Positions 17,219-23,933 of a stretch of DNA of 36,162 nt are shown in pieces. The stretch is from assembly GCA_000437915.1 (NCBI GenBank), contig FR900996.1, positions 89,184-125,345 of the forward strand. Direction: 5' to 3'. The translations under genes and the position numbers were made by a program. The first letter of the stretch is position 1. The number at the start of each line of letters is the position of its first letter. The notes beneath the pieces are model-generated. The model was not told where the DNA came from, ran no database searches, and was given only the letters and a program-made list of their open reading frames with translations. This DNA comes from Subdoligranulum sp. CAG:314. GTDB taxonomy: Bacteria; Bacillota; Clostridia; Christensenellales; CAG-314.

Positions 17219-19384
17219 CTAAACCGACAAAACCATTTTATCATTTAACACCCTTAAAGTAAAGTTTCCGAGCCTCTTTGTGGAATAAAAATTTTCGTCC
17301 GTCGTGTATTCGTTGGTAAACAGCAGGCAATCAAAATACCGATCCAGCCCAAAATAAGCACGGTCGGTAAGGACTGCGTCGACATAACCGTCGTACAGTG
17401 CGGCTGTCTCGGCTCCCAATACAGCCATACTGCCGTTAAACGATACAAATATATTTTTGCCGTTGAAATTCACGTTAATTCCCGCGGGGATTCCGTTTAC
17501 GACAAGCGGCGAAAAACTCATGCCTTCCCAGTCGTCGGCGCCGTAAAACGCGTCCGCCGTTTCCACTCCCCCGCGTGAAAAAATCAAATCCTTTTCCGCG
17601 TCGTTTATCCCGCGCATTTTGTAAACTTTTTCAACCCGCACGTCCGAGTTGTTTCCGCCTTCAAGGAGATATTTCGGTTCCAGCTTGTCATACTCCAATA
17701 CTACGGCGTCAAAGCTTTTTATTCCTCTTTCCGCGCAGAATGCCTTGATTTCATTAACGCATGCGTAATCCTCGAATGACGAAACTGCGACCGCTCTGTT
17801 TTCGTCGTCCACGAAAACCGCAGTTGCGCTGCGGCAGTCAAGCATTGCGATTTCAAAGCCGCCCTTTTGGGGAAACTGACACATCACGGCGCACAAAAGA
17901 AATATTCCGCACAGTCCCGCGCAGACAATTCTCCTGCCTTTTTTCGTAAGATTGACAAATCCGCCCGCCACAAAAAGAATCGTCAAAAACACAAATGCTC
18001 CCGCGCCGAAGCTCCTCAACGGAATAACGGCAAAATCTAGCTCGGACACAAACCCGACTGCGGTGTTTACGGCTTTAATCAAAAAATCCGGCACAGCAAG
18101 CAAAAATTTCATGAACGGAAGCATGCCTGTCCACAAAAGAACGAAAACAACTGAAATCAACGGTATAACGACAAGATTAAGCGCCAGCGAAAAAACGGGA
18201 ATCAGACCGTAATAATGCACAACCAAAGGAAACGTCCCCAGCGACGCGCCCGTCGACAAAAGCAGCGACGACAATATGCCCTTTTTGAACCTGTTCATAT
18301 TTTCGTCAAGACGCCTGATTTTTACGGCAGAAAAAACGGCGATACCGTAAACGGCGGCGAAAGACATCTGAAAACCGCCGTCGAAAAGATAAAAAGGATT
18401 TATCAGCAACACAATAAGCATCGCAAAGGAAACGGAGCTTAGCATATCCGATTTTGCGCCTATTGCGTTAAGAAAAAGACCGACAAAGGTCATGACGGCC
18501 GCGCGCACGACCGACGGTGAAAAACCGCATAACCAGGCGTAAAACAAAACAGGAACAATTGTCACAAAAAGGGATAATATGCTTTTGAGACGCAATTTTC
18601 TGACAGCAAAGGCAAATATACCCGCAACAAAACCGACGTGCAAGCCGCTGACCGCGAATATGTGGGCGACGCCCGTTCTTTTGTAGGCGTCCGCCAAGCA
18701 GTCATCCATAAAAGCCTTGTCCCCTATCAAAAGCCCGACAGCAACGCTTGAGCTGACTTCACTCATGTTTTCAGTCATGGACTGCCGCACAAAATCGCGC
18801 ACCCTTTCGGGAACCGTCGCGTAACCGACACTGCGCAAAACTCCCGTTACGTTTTCGCAGGAATAAAAAACTCCGTTTTTGATTAGATAAGACTGCACCC
18901 CTTCCGACAAAAGCGCAATCGGATATACGTCGGCGGAAAAAATTATTTCATCGCCTACCGATATGTCTTTCAAAGAAAATCTCGCCTGAACCTTGCCTTC
19001 AAGCTCCAACGTCTTTTCGCCGTCGAAAATGTATACATCCCTCAAAAAATATTTTCCGTAACCGTTTTCGTCAGGAGTGAAAGAGTTGTCGGTAACTATG
19101 CCGCGCAGGGTAACGTTTTTGTAGGCGACGCGCCGGTTTATTTCGTTTATTCCTGCGTTGGTTTGGAAAAAACCGCAAAACAAAGCCGTTATAATCAAAA
19201 TAAAGGTAAGCAATATCTTTTTATTTTTTAAAATAACGCCGACAAGCGCACCAGTCCCCGCCGTGCCGAAAGCTAACGCAAGCCAATAGCCTTTGCCGCG
19301 CCACAGCGCATACGCGCACAGCACGCCTCCGACAAAACCCAAGGCAAGAAAAAGAAATCCTCTGTAATTAAGAAATCTTTTCAT
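17219..19384 (-). CDS. comEC: ComEC/Rec2-family DNA-uptake channel protein
   Basis: 721 residues. N-terminal membrane helices, an outer OB-like domain (about 95-170), then the competence domain with GVAHIFAVSGLHVGFVAG and many membrane helices, and a soluble C-terminus (about 510-721). ComEC carries single-stranded DNA through the membrane in transformation. The usual metallo-beta-lactamase-like tail is present by position, but its first motif reads LDCRSATAVF in place of LDVGQGDS, and no HxHxDH is seen, so the presumed nuclease is likely inactive or repurposed. It overlaps the comEA-like gene by 4 bases (ATGA). Confidence 0.9.
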   Translation of the reverse strand: MKRFLNYRGFLFLALGFVGGVLCAYALWRGKGYWLALAFGTAGTGALVGVILKNKKILLTFILIITALFCGFFQTNAGINEINRRVAYKNVTLRGIVTDNSFTPDENGYGKYFLRDVYIFDGEKTLELEGKVQARFSLKDISVGDEIIFSADVYPIALLSEGVQSYLIKNGVFYSCENVTGVLRSVGYATVPERVRDFVRQSMTENMSEVSSSVAVGLLIGDKAFMDDCLADAYKRTGVAHIFAVSGLHVGFVAGIFAFAVRKLRLKSILSLFVTIVPVLFYAWLCGFSPSVVRAAVMTFVGLFLNAIGAKSDMLSSVSFAMLIVLLINPFYLFDGGFQMSFAAVYGIAVFSAVKIRRLDENMNRFKKGILSSLLLSTGASLGTFPLVVHYYGLIPVFSLALNLVVIPLISVVFVLLWTGMLPFMKFLLAVPDFLIKAVNTAVGFVSELDFAVIPLRSFGAGAFVFLTILFVAGGFVNLTKKGRRIVCAGLCGIFLLCAVMCQFPQKGGFEIAMLDCRSATAVFVDDENRAVAVSSFEDYACVNEIKAFCAERGIKSFDAVVLEYDKLEPKYLLEGGNNSDVRVEKVYKMRGINDAEKDLIFSRGGVETADAFYGADDWEGMSFSPLVVNGIPAGINVNFNGKNIFVSFNGSMAVLGAETAALYDGYVDAVLTDRAYFGLDRYFDCLLFTNEYTTDENFYSTKRLGNFTLRVLNDKMVLSV

Positions 19385-19923
19385 AGGTTTTCACCAATGT
19401 GCAGCTTATAAAAAACCTGAGAGTAAATTTCTTCCCCCAACAGCTCTTTCAGTTCGGACATTTCGGTAAAACAAGAAAAAAGTTTAAAGCTCTCTATCGT
19501 CAGTATTATATCGGGCGCTATTCTTCCCTCGGCGGCAAGAGGGAAAAAAGACGAATTGACGTTAATGGACGGATAAACGAAGCTCCCTTCGCGATAGTCG
19601 AAAATGACCGTTCTTCTGCTTCCAACGGGCATGGAATAAGACGATATATATTCGGGAGCGACGGTTTCGCTCAGCTCGCCCGCCGCCGCAAGCAATTCGC
19701 CGTAAGTTGCCCCGTCCCGCATGAAAAACCAGCCGCTCGACTCCACCGCGCCGCCGACATAAACATATCTGCCGCCTTCATATCCTTCAAAGGTTTCGTC
19801 CTGCGCCTTGTCGAGCAGAGAAAAACAATTTTCCGCGCCGCAAGACAGAAAGCCGCTTAAAAATACGGCTACAAACATCAATGCGGCAACAACAAAATAT
19901 AAACAAACCTGTCCTTTCTTCAT
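19381..19923 (-). CDS. ComEA-like SLBB-domain protein without helix-hairpin-helix
   Basis: 180 residues: one N-terminal membrane anchor (about 8-27), then an SLBB-like segment (YVYVGGAVESSGWFF at about 53-67, followed by DGATYGELLAAAG). In ComEA an SLBB domain is followed by a DNA-binding helix-hairpin-helix (LNxA...LPGIG). Here the remaining 90 residues contain no such motif; only SELKELLGEEIYSQV hints at a helical end. Position immediately before comEC and holA supports a comEA origin. It may no longer bind DNA. A promoter lies at 19942-19970. Confidence 0.7.
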   Translation of the reverse strand: MKKGQVCLYFVVAALMFVAVFLSGFLSCGAENCFSLLDKAQDETFEGYEGGRYVYVGGAVESSGWFFMRDGATYGELLAAAGELSETVAPEYISSYSMPVGSRRTVIFDYREGSFVYPSINVNSSFFPLAAEGRIAPDIILTIESFKLFSCFTEMSELKELLGEEIYSQVFYKLHIGENL

Positions 19924-19941
19924 GAGTAAGTTTCCGTGTAT

Positions 19942-19970
19942 ATCTTATCACAAAACCGTTTGAGTGTAAA
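19942..19970 (-). promoter_or_regulatory. Promoter of the comEA-comEC-holA unit
   Basis: Minus strand TTTACA (19965-19970) and TAAGAT (19942-19947), 17 bp apart. It lies just beyond the terminator of the structured RNA, so the competence-like operon has its own start. Confidence 0.6.
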
Positions 19971-19971
19971 T

Positions 19972-20187
19972 AAAAAAATTCCCGCCTTGCCGTCGGAGAG
20001 CAATAGTCAACCTGAATAAATCAGGTGGGTAATTAGCCGGCATTTTCTGTCTTCCCCCGAAGCCGTTTCCGACTTTTGAGCCGCTTTAGGCGGCGAGAGG
20101 CCTGACATATTTGCGCGGACGTCATTTCCCTTTTGCTAAATGTGGTTGACGCAAACGCTCGTATTCCTAACGCACAAGGCAGGAAAT
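19972..20187 (-). ncRNA. ssrS: Probable 6S RNA
   Basis: A stand-alone structured RNA of about 215 nt. TATAAT on the minus strand (20191-20196) sets the start near 20184-20187. The ends form a closing stem, TTTCCTGCCTTG (20175-20186) with CAAGGCGGGAA (19979-19989), followed by a T7 run. Inside, GTCAACC pairs with GGTTGAC and TTAGC with GCTAA, enclosing an asymmetric bubble whose 3' side carries the small hairpin CCTGATTTATTCAGG. A long closing stem, an open central bubble with a hairpin on its 3' strand, and a rod-like apical part are the 6S RNA layout (RNA polymerase-sigma-A binding). The class name is from architecture; an Rfam search would settle it. Confidence 0.68.
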
Positions 20188-20206
20188 AAAATTATAACCA
20201 ATCGTA

Positions 20207-20476
20207 TCACTTTTCAGTCTGTTTGTTCCACCGTTTGAGAGAAGGCAGCAGAGCTTTGAGATATTCCTCCGCAGTTTCGTGAGTAAAGCTTTCCTCTCCG
20301 TTTGCCATATGAGGCACGCACAAATCTATCATTTGCTGCATGGTGCATTCATAAGTAAAATGCCCGTCCTTGTAGCAGTACATACAGTAGTCGTCGCTTT
20401 TTCTGCCGTCCTTTTCCGTGCCTCTGAGTTCCATAAAATCCAGCGGCATTCCGCAGCTTTGGCAAATCGTGTTCAT
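20207..20476 (-). CDS. Putative zinc-ribbon domain protein
   Basis: 89 residues. CQSCGMPL at residues 5-12 and YCMYCYKDG at about 30-38 give the four cysteines of the zinc_ribbon_2-type family often found in Bacillota, followed by a helical tail with ESFTHETAEEYLKALLP. The cysteine spacing and tail match that family from memory. AGGAG lies about 8 bases before the ATG. It has its own promoter, divergent from the SRAP gene. Function is unknown; regulators and small accessory proteins carry this domain. Confidence 0.82.
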   Translation of the reverse strand: MNTICQSCGMPLDFMELRGTEKDGRKSDDYCMYCYKDGHFTYECTMQQMIDLCVPHMANGEESFTHETAEEYLKALLPSLKRWNKQTEK

Positions 20477-20500
20477 CGTCTTCTCCTTTCAGGCAACTGT

Positions 20501-20529
20501 ATTTTAGCATAATTTTTGATAATTGGCAA
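20501..20529 (-). promoter_or_regulatory. Promoter of the zinc-ribbon gene
   Basis: Minus strand TTGCCA (20524-20529) and TAAAAT (20501-20506) with a 17 bp spacer. Confidence 0.7.
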
Positions 20530-20548
20530 GAAAATTTTTTGTCTTATG

Positions 20549-20576
20549 TTGACACGGGAAAAATTATGTTTAAAAT
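20549..20576 (+). promoter_or_regulatory. Promoter of the SRAP gene
   Basis: A perfect TTGACA (20549-20554) and TAAAAT (20571-20576), 16 bp apart. GGAGG and the ATG follow within 20 bases. Confidence 0.75.
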
Positions 20577-20593
20577 AAAACAGGAGGCTTTTT

Positions 20594-21160
20594 ATGTGCG
20601 GACGCTTTCAATTGGACGTTAACGACTCCGAATTTAGGAGCATCTTTAAATCTTTAAACTATACGCCGACAAATTCCGTATCCGAATCCGGGGATTTTAC
20701 TCCCTCGCTTTTTCTCCCCTCGCTTTGCCTGAACCGAAACGGAAAAATCGCCGTAAAGGCTTTGAAATGGGGACTGTCCGCCCCGTCCGGCAAAGGTCTG
20801 TTGATAAACGCCCGCAGCGAAACGGTTTTGACAAAACCTTTTTTCCGCTCCGACTTTGAAAACAGGCGCTGCCTCATACCTGCGCACGGTTTTTACGAAT
20901 GGGACGCGGAAAAGAAAAAAATATTATTTAAAAGGTACGACGGTGCAATGTTTTTTCTTGGCGGAATATTCAGAAGGCTTGAAACCGACGATAAATGTCT
21001 GATTTTAACGCGGAGTGCGCGCCCTCCGATTTCCGCCGTTCACGACAGGGAACCGATTATGCTGGAAATAAAACAAGCGCGCGCATGGCTGACCGACACT
21101 GACGCGGCAAAGAATATGCTTGAAAACGATTTTTCGGCAAACCTGATAAAAACAGATTAA
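20594..21160 (+). CDS. SRAP-domain protein (HMCES/YedK family), abasic-site DNA-protein crosslinker
   Basis: 188 residues. The catalytic Cys2 (MCGRF) becomes the N-terminal residue after methionine removal; Asn72 (INARSET), Glu102 (HGFYEW) and His150 (VHDREPIML) complete the SRAP active site. The family forms a thiazolidine crosslink with abasic sites in single-stranded DNA and shields them during replication. It is a little shorter than E. coli YedK. GGAGG lies 7 bases before the ATG. It stands alone with its own promoter and ends at a bidirectional terminator shared with the tRNA array. Confidence 0.95.
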   Translation: MCGRFQLDVNDSEFRSIFKSLNYTPTNSVSESGDFTPSLFLPSLCLNRNGKIAVKALKWGLSAPSGKGLLINARSETVLTKPFFRSDFENRRCLIPAHGFYEWDAEKKKILFKRYDGAMFFLGGIFRRLETDDKCLILTRSARPPISAVHDREPIMLEIKQARAWLTDTDAAKNMLENDFSANLIKTD

Positions 21161-21200
21161 TCATTCCGACAATCTTACTGAGACGTAAGAATACAAAAAA

Positions 21201-21231
21201 CCTGTCGTATTGCTTTTGAGCGTTCGACAGG
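21201..21231. terminator. Bidirectional terminator between the SRAP gene and the tRNA array
   Basis: CCTGTCG (21201-21207) and CGACAGG (21225-21231) with A/T runs on both sides, so it can end the SRAP transcript on plus and the tRNA transcript on minus. Confidence 0.8.
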
Positions 21232-21236
21232 CTTTT

Positions 21237-21312
21237 TGGTACACCATCAGGGACTCGAACCCTGGACACCCTGATTAAGAGTCAGGTGCTCTACCAACTG
21301 AGCTAATGATGC
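21237..21312 (-). tRNA. tRNA-Lys(CTT)
   Basis: Full cloverleaf; anticodon loop CTCTTAA gives CUU. The acceptor GCATCAT pairs with ATGGTGT, with a G-U first pair, and CCA is encoded. It is the last of six minus-strand tRNAs. Confidence 0.95.
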
Positions 21313-21317
21313 ATATT

Positions 21318-21393
21318 TGGTGATCCATCCGCGATTCGAACGCGGGACACCTTGATTAAAAGTCAAGTGCTCTGCCGGCTGAGCTAATGGATC
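21318..21393 (-). tRNA. tRNA-Lys(TTT)
   Basis: Anticodon loop CTTTTAA gives UUU; the acceptor GATCCAT pairs perfectly with ATGGATC; CCA is encoded. Confidence 0.96.
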
Positions 21394-21415
21394 TTATTTA
21401 CTTTGTTTTCTGTTG

Positions 21416-21490
21416 TGGCAGGGGTGGCAGGATTCGGACCTACGAATACCAGAGTCAAAGTCTGGTGCCTTACCGCTTGGCGACACCCCT
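21416..21490 (-). tRNA. tRNA-Gln(TTG)
   Basis: Anticodon loop CTTTGAC gives UUG; acceptor AGGGGTG/CACCCCT; D arm TCGCCAAGCGGTAAGGC is typical of tRNA-Gln; CCA is encoded. Confidence 0.95.
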
Positions 21491-21495
21491 ACAAA

Positions 21496-21573
21496 TGGGG
21501 TGAGCAATGGGAGTCGAACCCACGACCTCCAGAGTCACAATCTGGCGCTCTAACCAACTGAGCTATGCCCACC
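21496..21573 (-). tRNA. tRNA-His(GTG)
   Basis: Anticodon loop TTGTGAC gives GUG. The extra 5' G(-1) opposite C73, the identity mark of tRNA-His, is encoded at 21573. CCA is encoded. Confidence 0.95.
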
Positions 21574-21578
21574 ATTTT

Positions 21579-21655
21579 TGGCGTGCCTGAAGGGATTCGA
21601 ACCCCCGACACACGGCTTAGAAGGCCGTTGCTCTATCCGGCTGAGCTACAGGCAC
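21579..21655 (-). tRNA. tRNA-Arg(TCT)
   Basis: Anticodon loop CTTCTAA gives UCU; acceptor GTGCCTG/CAGGCAC; CCA is encoded. Confidence 0.95.
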
Positions 21656-21714
21656 ACACTTCGCGTTTCCACAACGTCAAACGGCGGGACTCAATCTCGC
21701 ACATGAAGATGTGT

Positions 21715-21788
21715 TGGAGCGGGTGATGGGAATCGGACCCACGCGACCAGCTTGGAAGGCTGGGATTCTACCATTGAACTACACCCGC
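21715..21788 (-). tRNA. tRNA-Gly(TCC)
   Basis: Anticodon loop CTTCCAA gives UCC; acceptor GCGGGTG/CACCCGC; discriminator T and encoded CCA. It is first in the array, directly after the promoter. Confidence 0.95.
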
Positions 21789-21804
21789 ACGACAACGCTA
21801 AAAA

Positions 21805-21833
21805 ATCATAGCACAAGCAAATTCCGTTGTCAA
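21805..21833 (-). promoter_or_regulatory. Promoter of the six-tRNA array
   Basis: Minus strand TTGACA (21828-21833) and TATGAT (21805-21810), 17 bp apart, about 17 bases before tRNA-Gly. Confidence 0.8.
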
Positions 21834-21945
21834 GATTTTTAGCCTATTTTATAAAAAAATTCTCTCCGTCAAGCATTTTCATATTTCAAAATTCAAATGT
21901 TTTCCGACATCCTGATTGATTTTAATCAACGACCTGCTTATGTTA

Positions 21946-21974
21946 TTGACAAATCCCTTGACTTGTGCTTAAAT
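21946..21974 (+). promoter_or_regulatory. Promoter of tRNA-Leu(TAG)
   Basis: TTGACA (21946-21951) and TTAAAT (21969-21974) with a 17 bp spacer; the tRNA starts 9 bases later. Confidence 0.7.
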
Positions 21975-21983
21975 ATACTCAAT

Positions 21984-22067
21984 GCGGCTATGGCGGAATT
22001 GGCAGACGCGCCAGACTTAGGATCTGGTGTCACAGACGTGGGGGTTCGAGTCCCTTTAGCCGCACCA
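21984..22067 (+). tRNA. tRNA-Leu(TAG)
   Basis: Class II tRNA with a long variable arm; anticodon loop CTTAGGA gives UAG; acceptor GCGGCTA/TAGCCGC; CCA is encoded. Confidence 0.95.
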
Positions 22068-22139
22068 AAGCAGACAGAGATTGAACCCGATATACATTTT
22101 TGTAAACGGTGTTGCGGATTTTATCTCTGCAAGGTAAGG

Positions 22140-22172
22140 AAAAAGCACAAGGTTTAATGCCTTGTGCTTTTT
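22140..22172 (+). terminator. Terminator after tRNA-Leu(TAG)
   Basis: A 13 bp stem AAAAAGCACAAGG/CCTTGTGCTTTTT with a 7 nt loop. The 72 bases from the tRNA 3' end to this hairpin hold no clear gene, only a 7 bp long-range pairing (CAGAGAT with ATCTCTG). Confidence 0.85.
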
Positions 22173-22183
22173 GTATACATACA

Positions 22184-22270
22184 CTAACTTAAAATCCACA
22201 GAAGTTTTTTTCAACGCGAAAATATACACTCTACCGAGAGTATACTTCTGCGGACAAAATATTAAGTTAG
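22184..22270. repeat. Nested inverted-repeat structure of unknown role
   Basis: Outer arms CTAACTTAA (22184-22192) and TTAAGTTAG (22262-22270); middle arms CCACAGAAGT (22196-22205) and ACTTCTGCGG (22244-22253) with one mismatch; an inner hairpin ACTCT-ACCG-AGAGT (22228-22241). The whole folds as one rod of about 87 nt. It sits alone between the tRNA-Leu terminator and a regulator gene. It could be a small RNA, a decayed miniature element or a DNA-binding site; no T run follows it. The stretch after it (22271-22449) is AT-rich with no further gene seen. Confidence 0.5.
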
Positions 22271-22449
22271 GTCGCAGATTTATTTAAAACTTATTTAACG
22301 GTTTTGCAATAGTTTCTGGAATAAAACACGTTCCGAATTTTTGTATTAAAATTTTTAAAATCTTGCAATAAAAACAAGCCCGGAAAGCCTTAATAGTCTA
22401 AACTAAAAAACGAGTGAAACACTCAAAAAAAATTAAAGGAGTTTGTATT

Positions 22450-22875
22450 ATGGAACAAAAAATGCACAAACGAATCCTGAGCTTTATCGAAGAAGAACGG
22501 CTTTTGTCGGGCGACGAGCGAATTTGCGTGGATATTTTCCGCAGGTTGAAGAAAAATCGGTCTTATCTGCCCTCTCTTCATGCCGTCGTCGAGTTGGCGA
22601 AAAGTTTCAACTGCTCGGCAGACTTTCTCTTGGGACTCAGCGATTTTCCCGACAGCGCGGATGAAAACATCGACGTAAATTCATTTTGCAAAAATCTGAA
22701 CAGATTTGCCAAACTGCACCCGACAAAATTTTATTTGCTTAAAAAACAAGGCTTTTGCAAAGAATTTTCCTCGTTTTACAATTGGTTGAACGGAAAATAT
22801 CTACCCGACGCGTTAAGCCTTGCAAAACTGGCAAAACGTCTTAACATTTCGGCGGACGCTCTTTTGAAAAAATAA
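22450..22875 (+). CDS. Tandem helix-turn-helix (XRE-like) protein
   Basis: 141 residues made of two consecutive XRE-type units, about 7-64 and 78-140. Each ends in the family's last helices: LAKSFNCSADFLLGLSD in the first and LAKRLNISADALLKK in the second. The second unit has the recognition-helix region SSFYNWLNGKYLPD. AAAGGAG lies 8 bases before ATG at 22450; an ATG at 22414 has no site. It faces a second tandem-HTH gene (22949-23401) with the same layout, converging across a strong hairpin, which suggests an ancient duplication. Target genes are unknown; no operator repeat was recognised. Confidence 0.78.
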   Translation: MEQKMHKRILSFIEEERLLSGDERICVDIFRRLKKNRSYLPSLHAVVELAKSFNCSADFLLGLSDFPDSADENIDVNSFCKNLNRFAKLHPTKFYLLKKQGFCKEFSSFYNWLNGKYLPDALSLAKLAKRLNISADALLKK

Positions 22876-22882
22876 CCGTGTC

Positions 22883-22916
22883 AGGCAAATCCCGCTTTTT
22901 GAGGCGGGATTTGCCT
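22883..22916. terminator. Hairpin between the convergent regulator genes
   Basis: A 13 bp perfect stem AGGCAAATCCCGC/GCGGGATTTGCCT with an 8 nt loop. It lacks a good T tract on either strand, so it may act as a weak bidirectional terminator or mRNA-stabilising end. Confidence 0.65.
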
Positions 22917-22948
22917 TGTCTGCAATCGGTGCATGGATAGTCCGTCGT

Positions 22949-23401
22949 TCAATCTCCGCGTCCCAACAGATAATCGACCGAGCAATTCAACGTTTCGGCA
23001 AGGCACACGAGATTGAACACATTTGGCATGGTTCTGCCCGTTTTCCAATTGTTTATCGAGGATTTGAATTGAATCTTACCCGTGCGTTTCAGTACAAAAA
23101 CCTTCAATTGCTTTTTTTCGAGAATTTTGCACAGCCTTTCTGAAAAAACGGGCAATTCCTGTCTCGGGTTTGGCAAGCTGTTTTCATTTTCCAAGCCCAA
23201 CATATACGCAAAAGAACATCTGAAAAAATCCGCCAATTTGAGCAAATTTCTCGTGGAAGGCAGTTTTTTGTTTTTGTCGGACTTCCAATGCATGAGCTCG
23301 GTTAAATCAATGCCCGTGCTTTCGCTTATCTGCTTCGGCGTAAGCCCCGTTTCTTTCATCAATTCATTTAATCTTGCAGTAAACGACGAAACAATATCCA
23401 T
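22949..23401 (-). CDS. Tandem helix-turn-helix (XRE-like) protein
   Basis: 150 residues, again two XRE-like units (about 7-70 and 85-148). The first is the more canonical: LNELMKETGLTPKQISESTG, then LMHWKSDKNKKLPSTRNLLK and LADFFRCSFAYMLGLEN. The second ends LAETLNCSVDYLLGRGD. GGGAG lies 8 bases before the ATG. It converges on the 22450 gene, which has the same two-unit design with low sequence identity. Double-HTH monomers can bind an asymmetric or doubled operator; here that is inference. The AT-rich stretch upstream (23402-23602) holds no gene. Confidence 0.8.
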   Translation of the reverse strand: MDIVSSFTARLNELMKETGLTPKQISESTGIDLTELMHWKSDKNKKLPSTRNLLKLADFFRCSFAYMLGLENENSLPNPRQELPVFSERLCKILEKKQLKVFVLKRTGKIQFKSSINNWKTGRTMPNVFNLVCLAETLNCSVDYLLGRGD

Positions 23402-23602
23402 TTCTTTTCTCCCGAAATATATGTTACACTGTTACTCGCATGATTTGTTTAAAATGTCTCTTGTTGCATACTTTTTGACAAAATAATTAAATATAATACA
23501 AAACTTTCTAAAAAACGATATAAATAAGTGTCGAATTTGCCCAACAATCACCATTGATTTTGTTTTACCGCAACAAAAATTTAAAAAATGATGGAAAAAC
23601 AG

Positions 23603-23631
23603 TTGCGCCGCAATAAAAAAAATGATATACT
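23603..23631 (+). promoter_or_regulatory. Promoter of tRNA-Glu(CTC)
   Basis: TTGCGC (23603-23608) and TATACT (23626-23631) with a 17 bp spacer containing an A8 run. Confidence 0.7.
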
Positions 23632-23647
23632 ATGCAAGCGTTGATTT

Positions 23648-23722
23648 GCCTCCATAGTCTAGCGGTCAGGACGCCGCCCTCTCACGGCGGAATCAGGGGT
23701 TCGAGTCCCCTTGGAGGTGCCA
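23648..23722 (+). tRNA. tRNA-Glu(CTC)
   Basis: Anticodon loop CTCTCAC gives CUC; acceptor GCCTCCA/TGGAGGT; D arm TAGTCTAGCGGTCAGGA is typical of tRNA-Glu; CCA is encoded. Its 3' end is duplicated 142 bases downstream. Confidence 0.95.
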
Positions 23723-23726
23723 CTTT

Positions 23727-23751
23727 CAGTTCGTAAACGAACTGCTTTTTT
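23727..23751 (+). terminator. Terminator of tRNA-Glu
   Basis: CAGTTCG-TAAA-CGAACTG followed by a T6 run. Confidence 0.85.
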
Positions 23752-23868
23752 GTTTGGTTACGGACTCTCACCCCCGGGGTGACGCGTTTTTGCGCTCGGC
23801 GCAAAATTCGCTATTCCGTCGCGGGACTGCCTCCCGCTCCTTGCGAGTCCCCTTGGAGGCGCCGCTTG

Positions 23869-23894
23869 CAGTTCGTTTACGAACTGCTTTTTTT
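23869..23894 (+). terminator. Second copy of the tRNA-Glu terminator
   Basis: CAGTTCG-TTTA-CGAACTG followed by T7. It lies between the repeat and the acetyltransferase gene. Confidence 0.75.
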
Positions 23895-23933
23895 GTTTGT
23901 TTCAAACATTTCAAACTTTACGAGGTAAAAACA

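Larger units (their letters stand above)
23702..23899 (+). repeat. Direct repeat of a tRNA-Glu 3' end plus terminator, enclosing three hairpins
   Basis: Copy 1 is 23702-23757 (CGAGTCCCCTTGGAGG onward through the terminator), copy 2 is 23844-23899. They share the T-arm 3' half, acceptor end and a CAGTTCG/CGAACTG hairpin with T run, and differ at a few bases; copy 2 reads GCC-G where the CCA was. The 86 bases between hold three palindromes: TCACCCC/GGGGTGA (23768-23782), TTTTGCGC/GCGCAAAA (23788-23806) and GCGGGA/TCCCGC (23821-23837). A duplicated tRNA 3' end is the mark of site-specific integration, but a decayed second tRNA is equally possible. Confidence 0.65.

Noticed and set aside
21680..21704. 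Degenerate T-arm-like sequence between tRNA-Arg and tRNA-Gly
   Set aside because: Four of five stem pairs could form but the loop lacks TTCGA and no acceptor end follows; too weak to call a relic.
21897..22157. Open frame over tRNA-Leu(TAG)
   Set aside because: It translates the tRNA and has no ribosome site.
22184..22270. Insertion-sequence or CRISPR reading of the nested inverted repeat
   Set aside because: No transposase, no target duplication seen and no regularly spaced repeats.
23754..23933. Upstream extension of the GNAT-GrpB frame
   Set aside because: It runs through a tRNA repeat and a terminator; the ATG at 23934 with GAGG is the real start.
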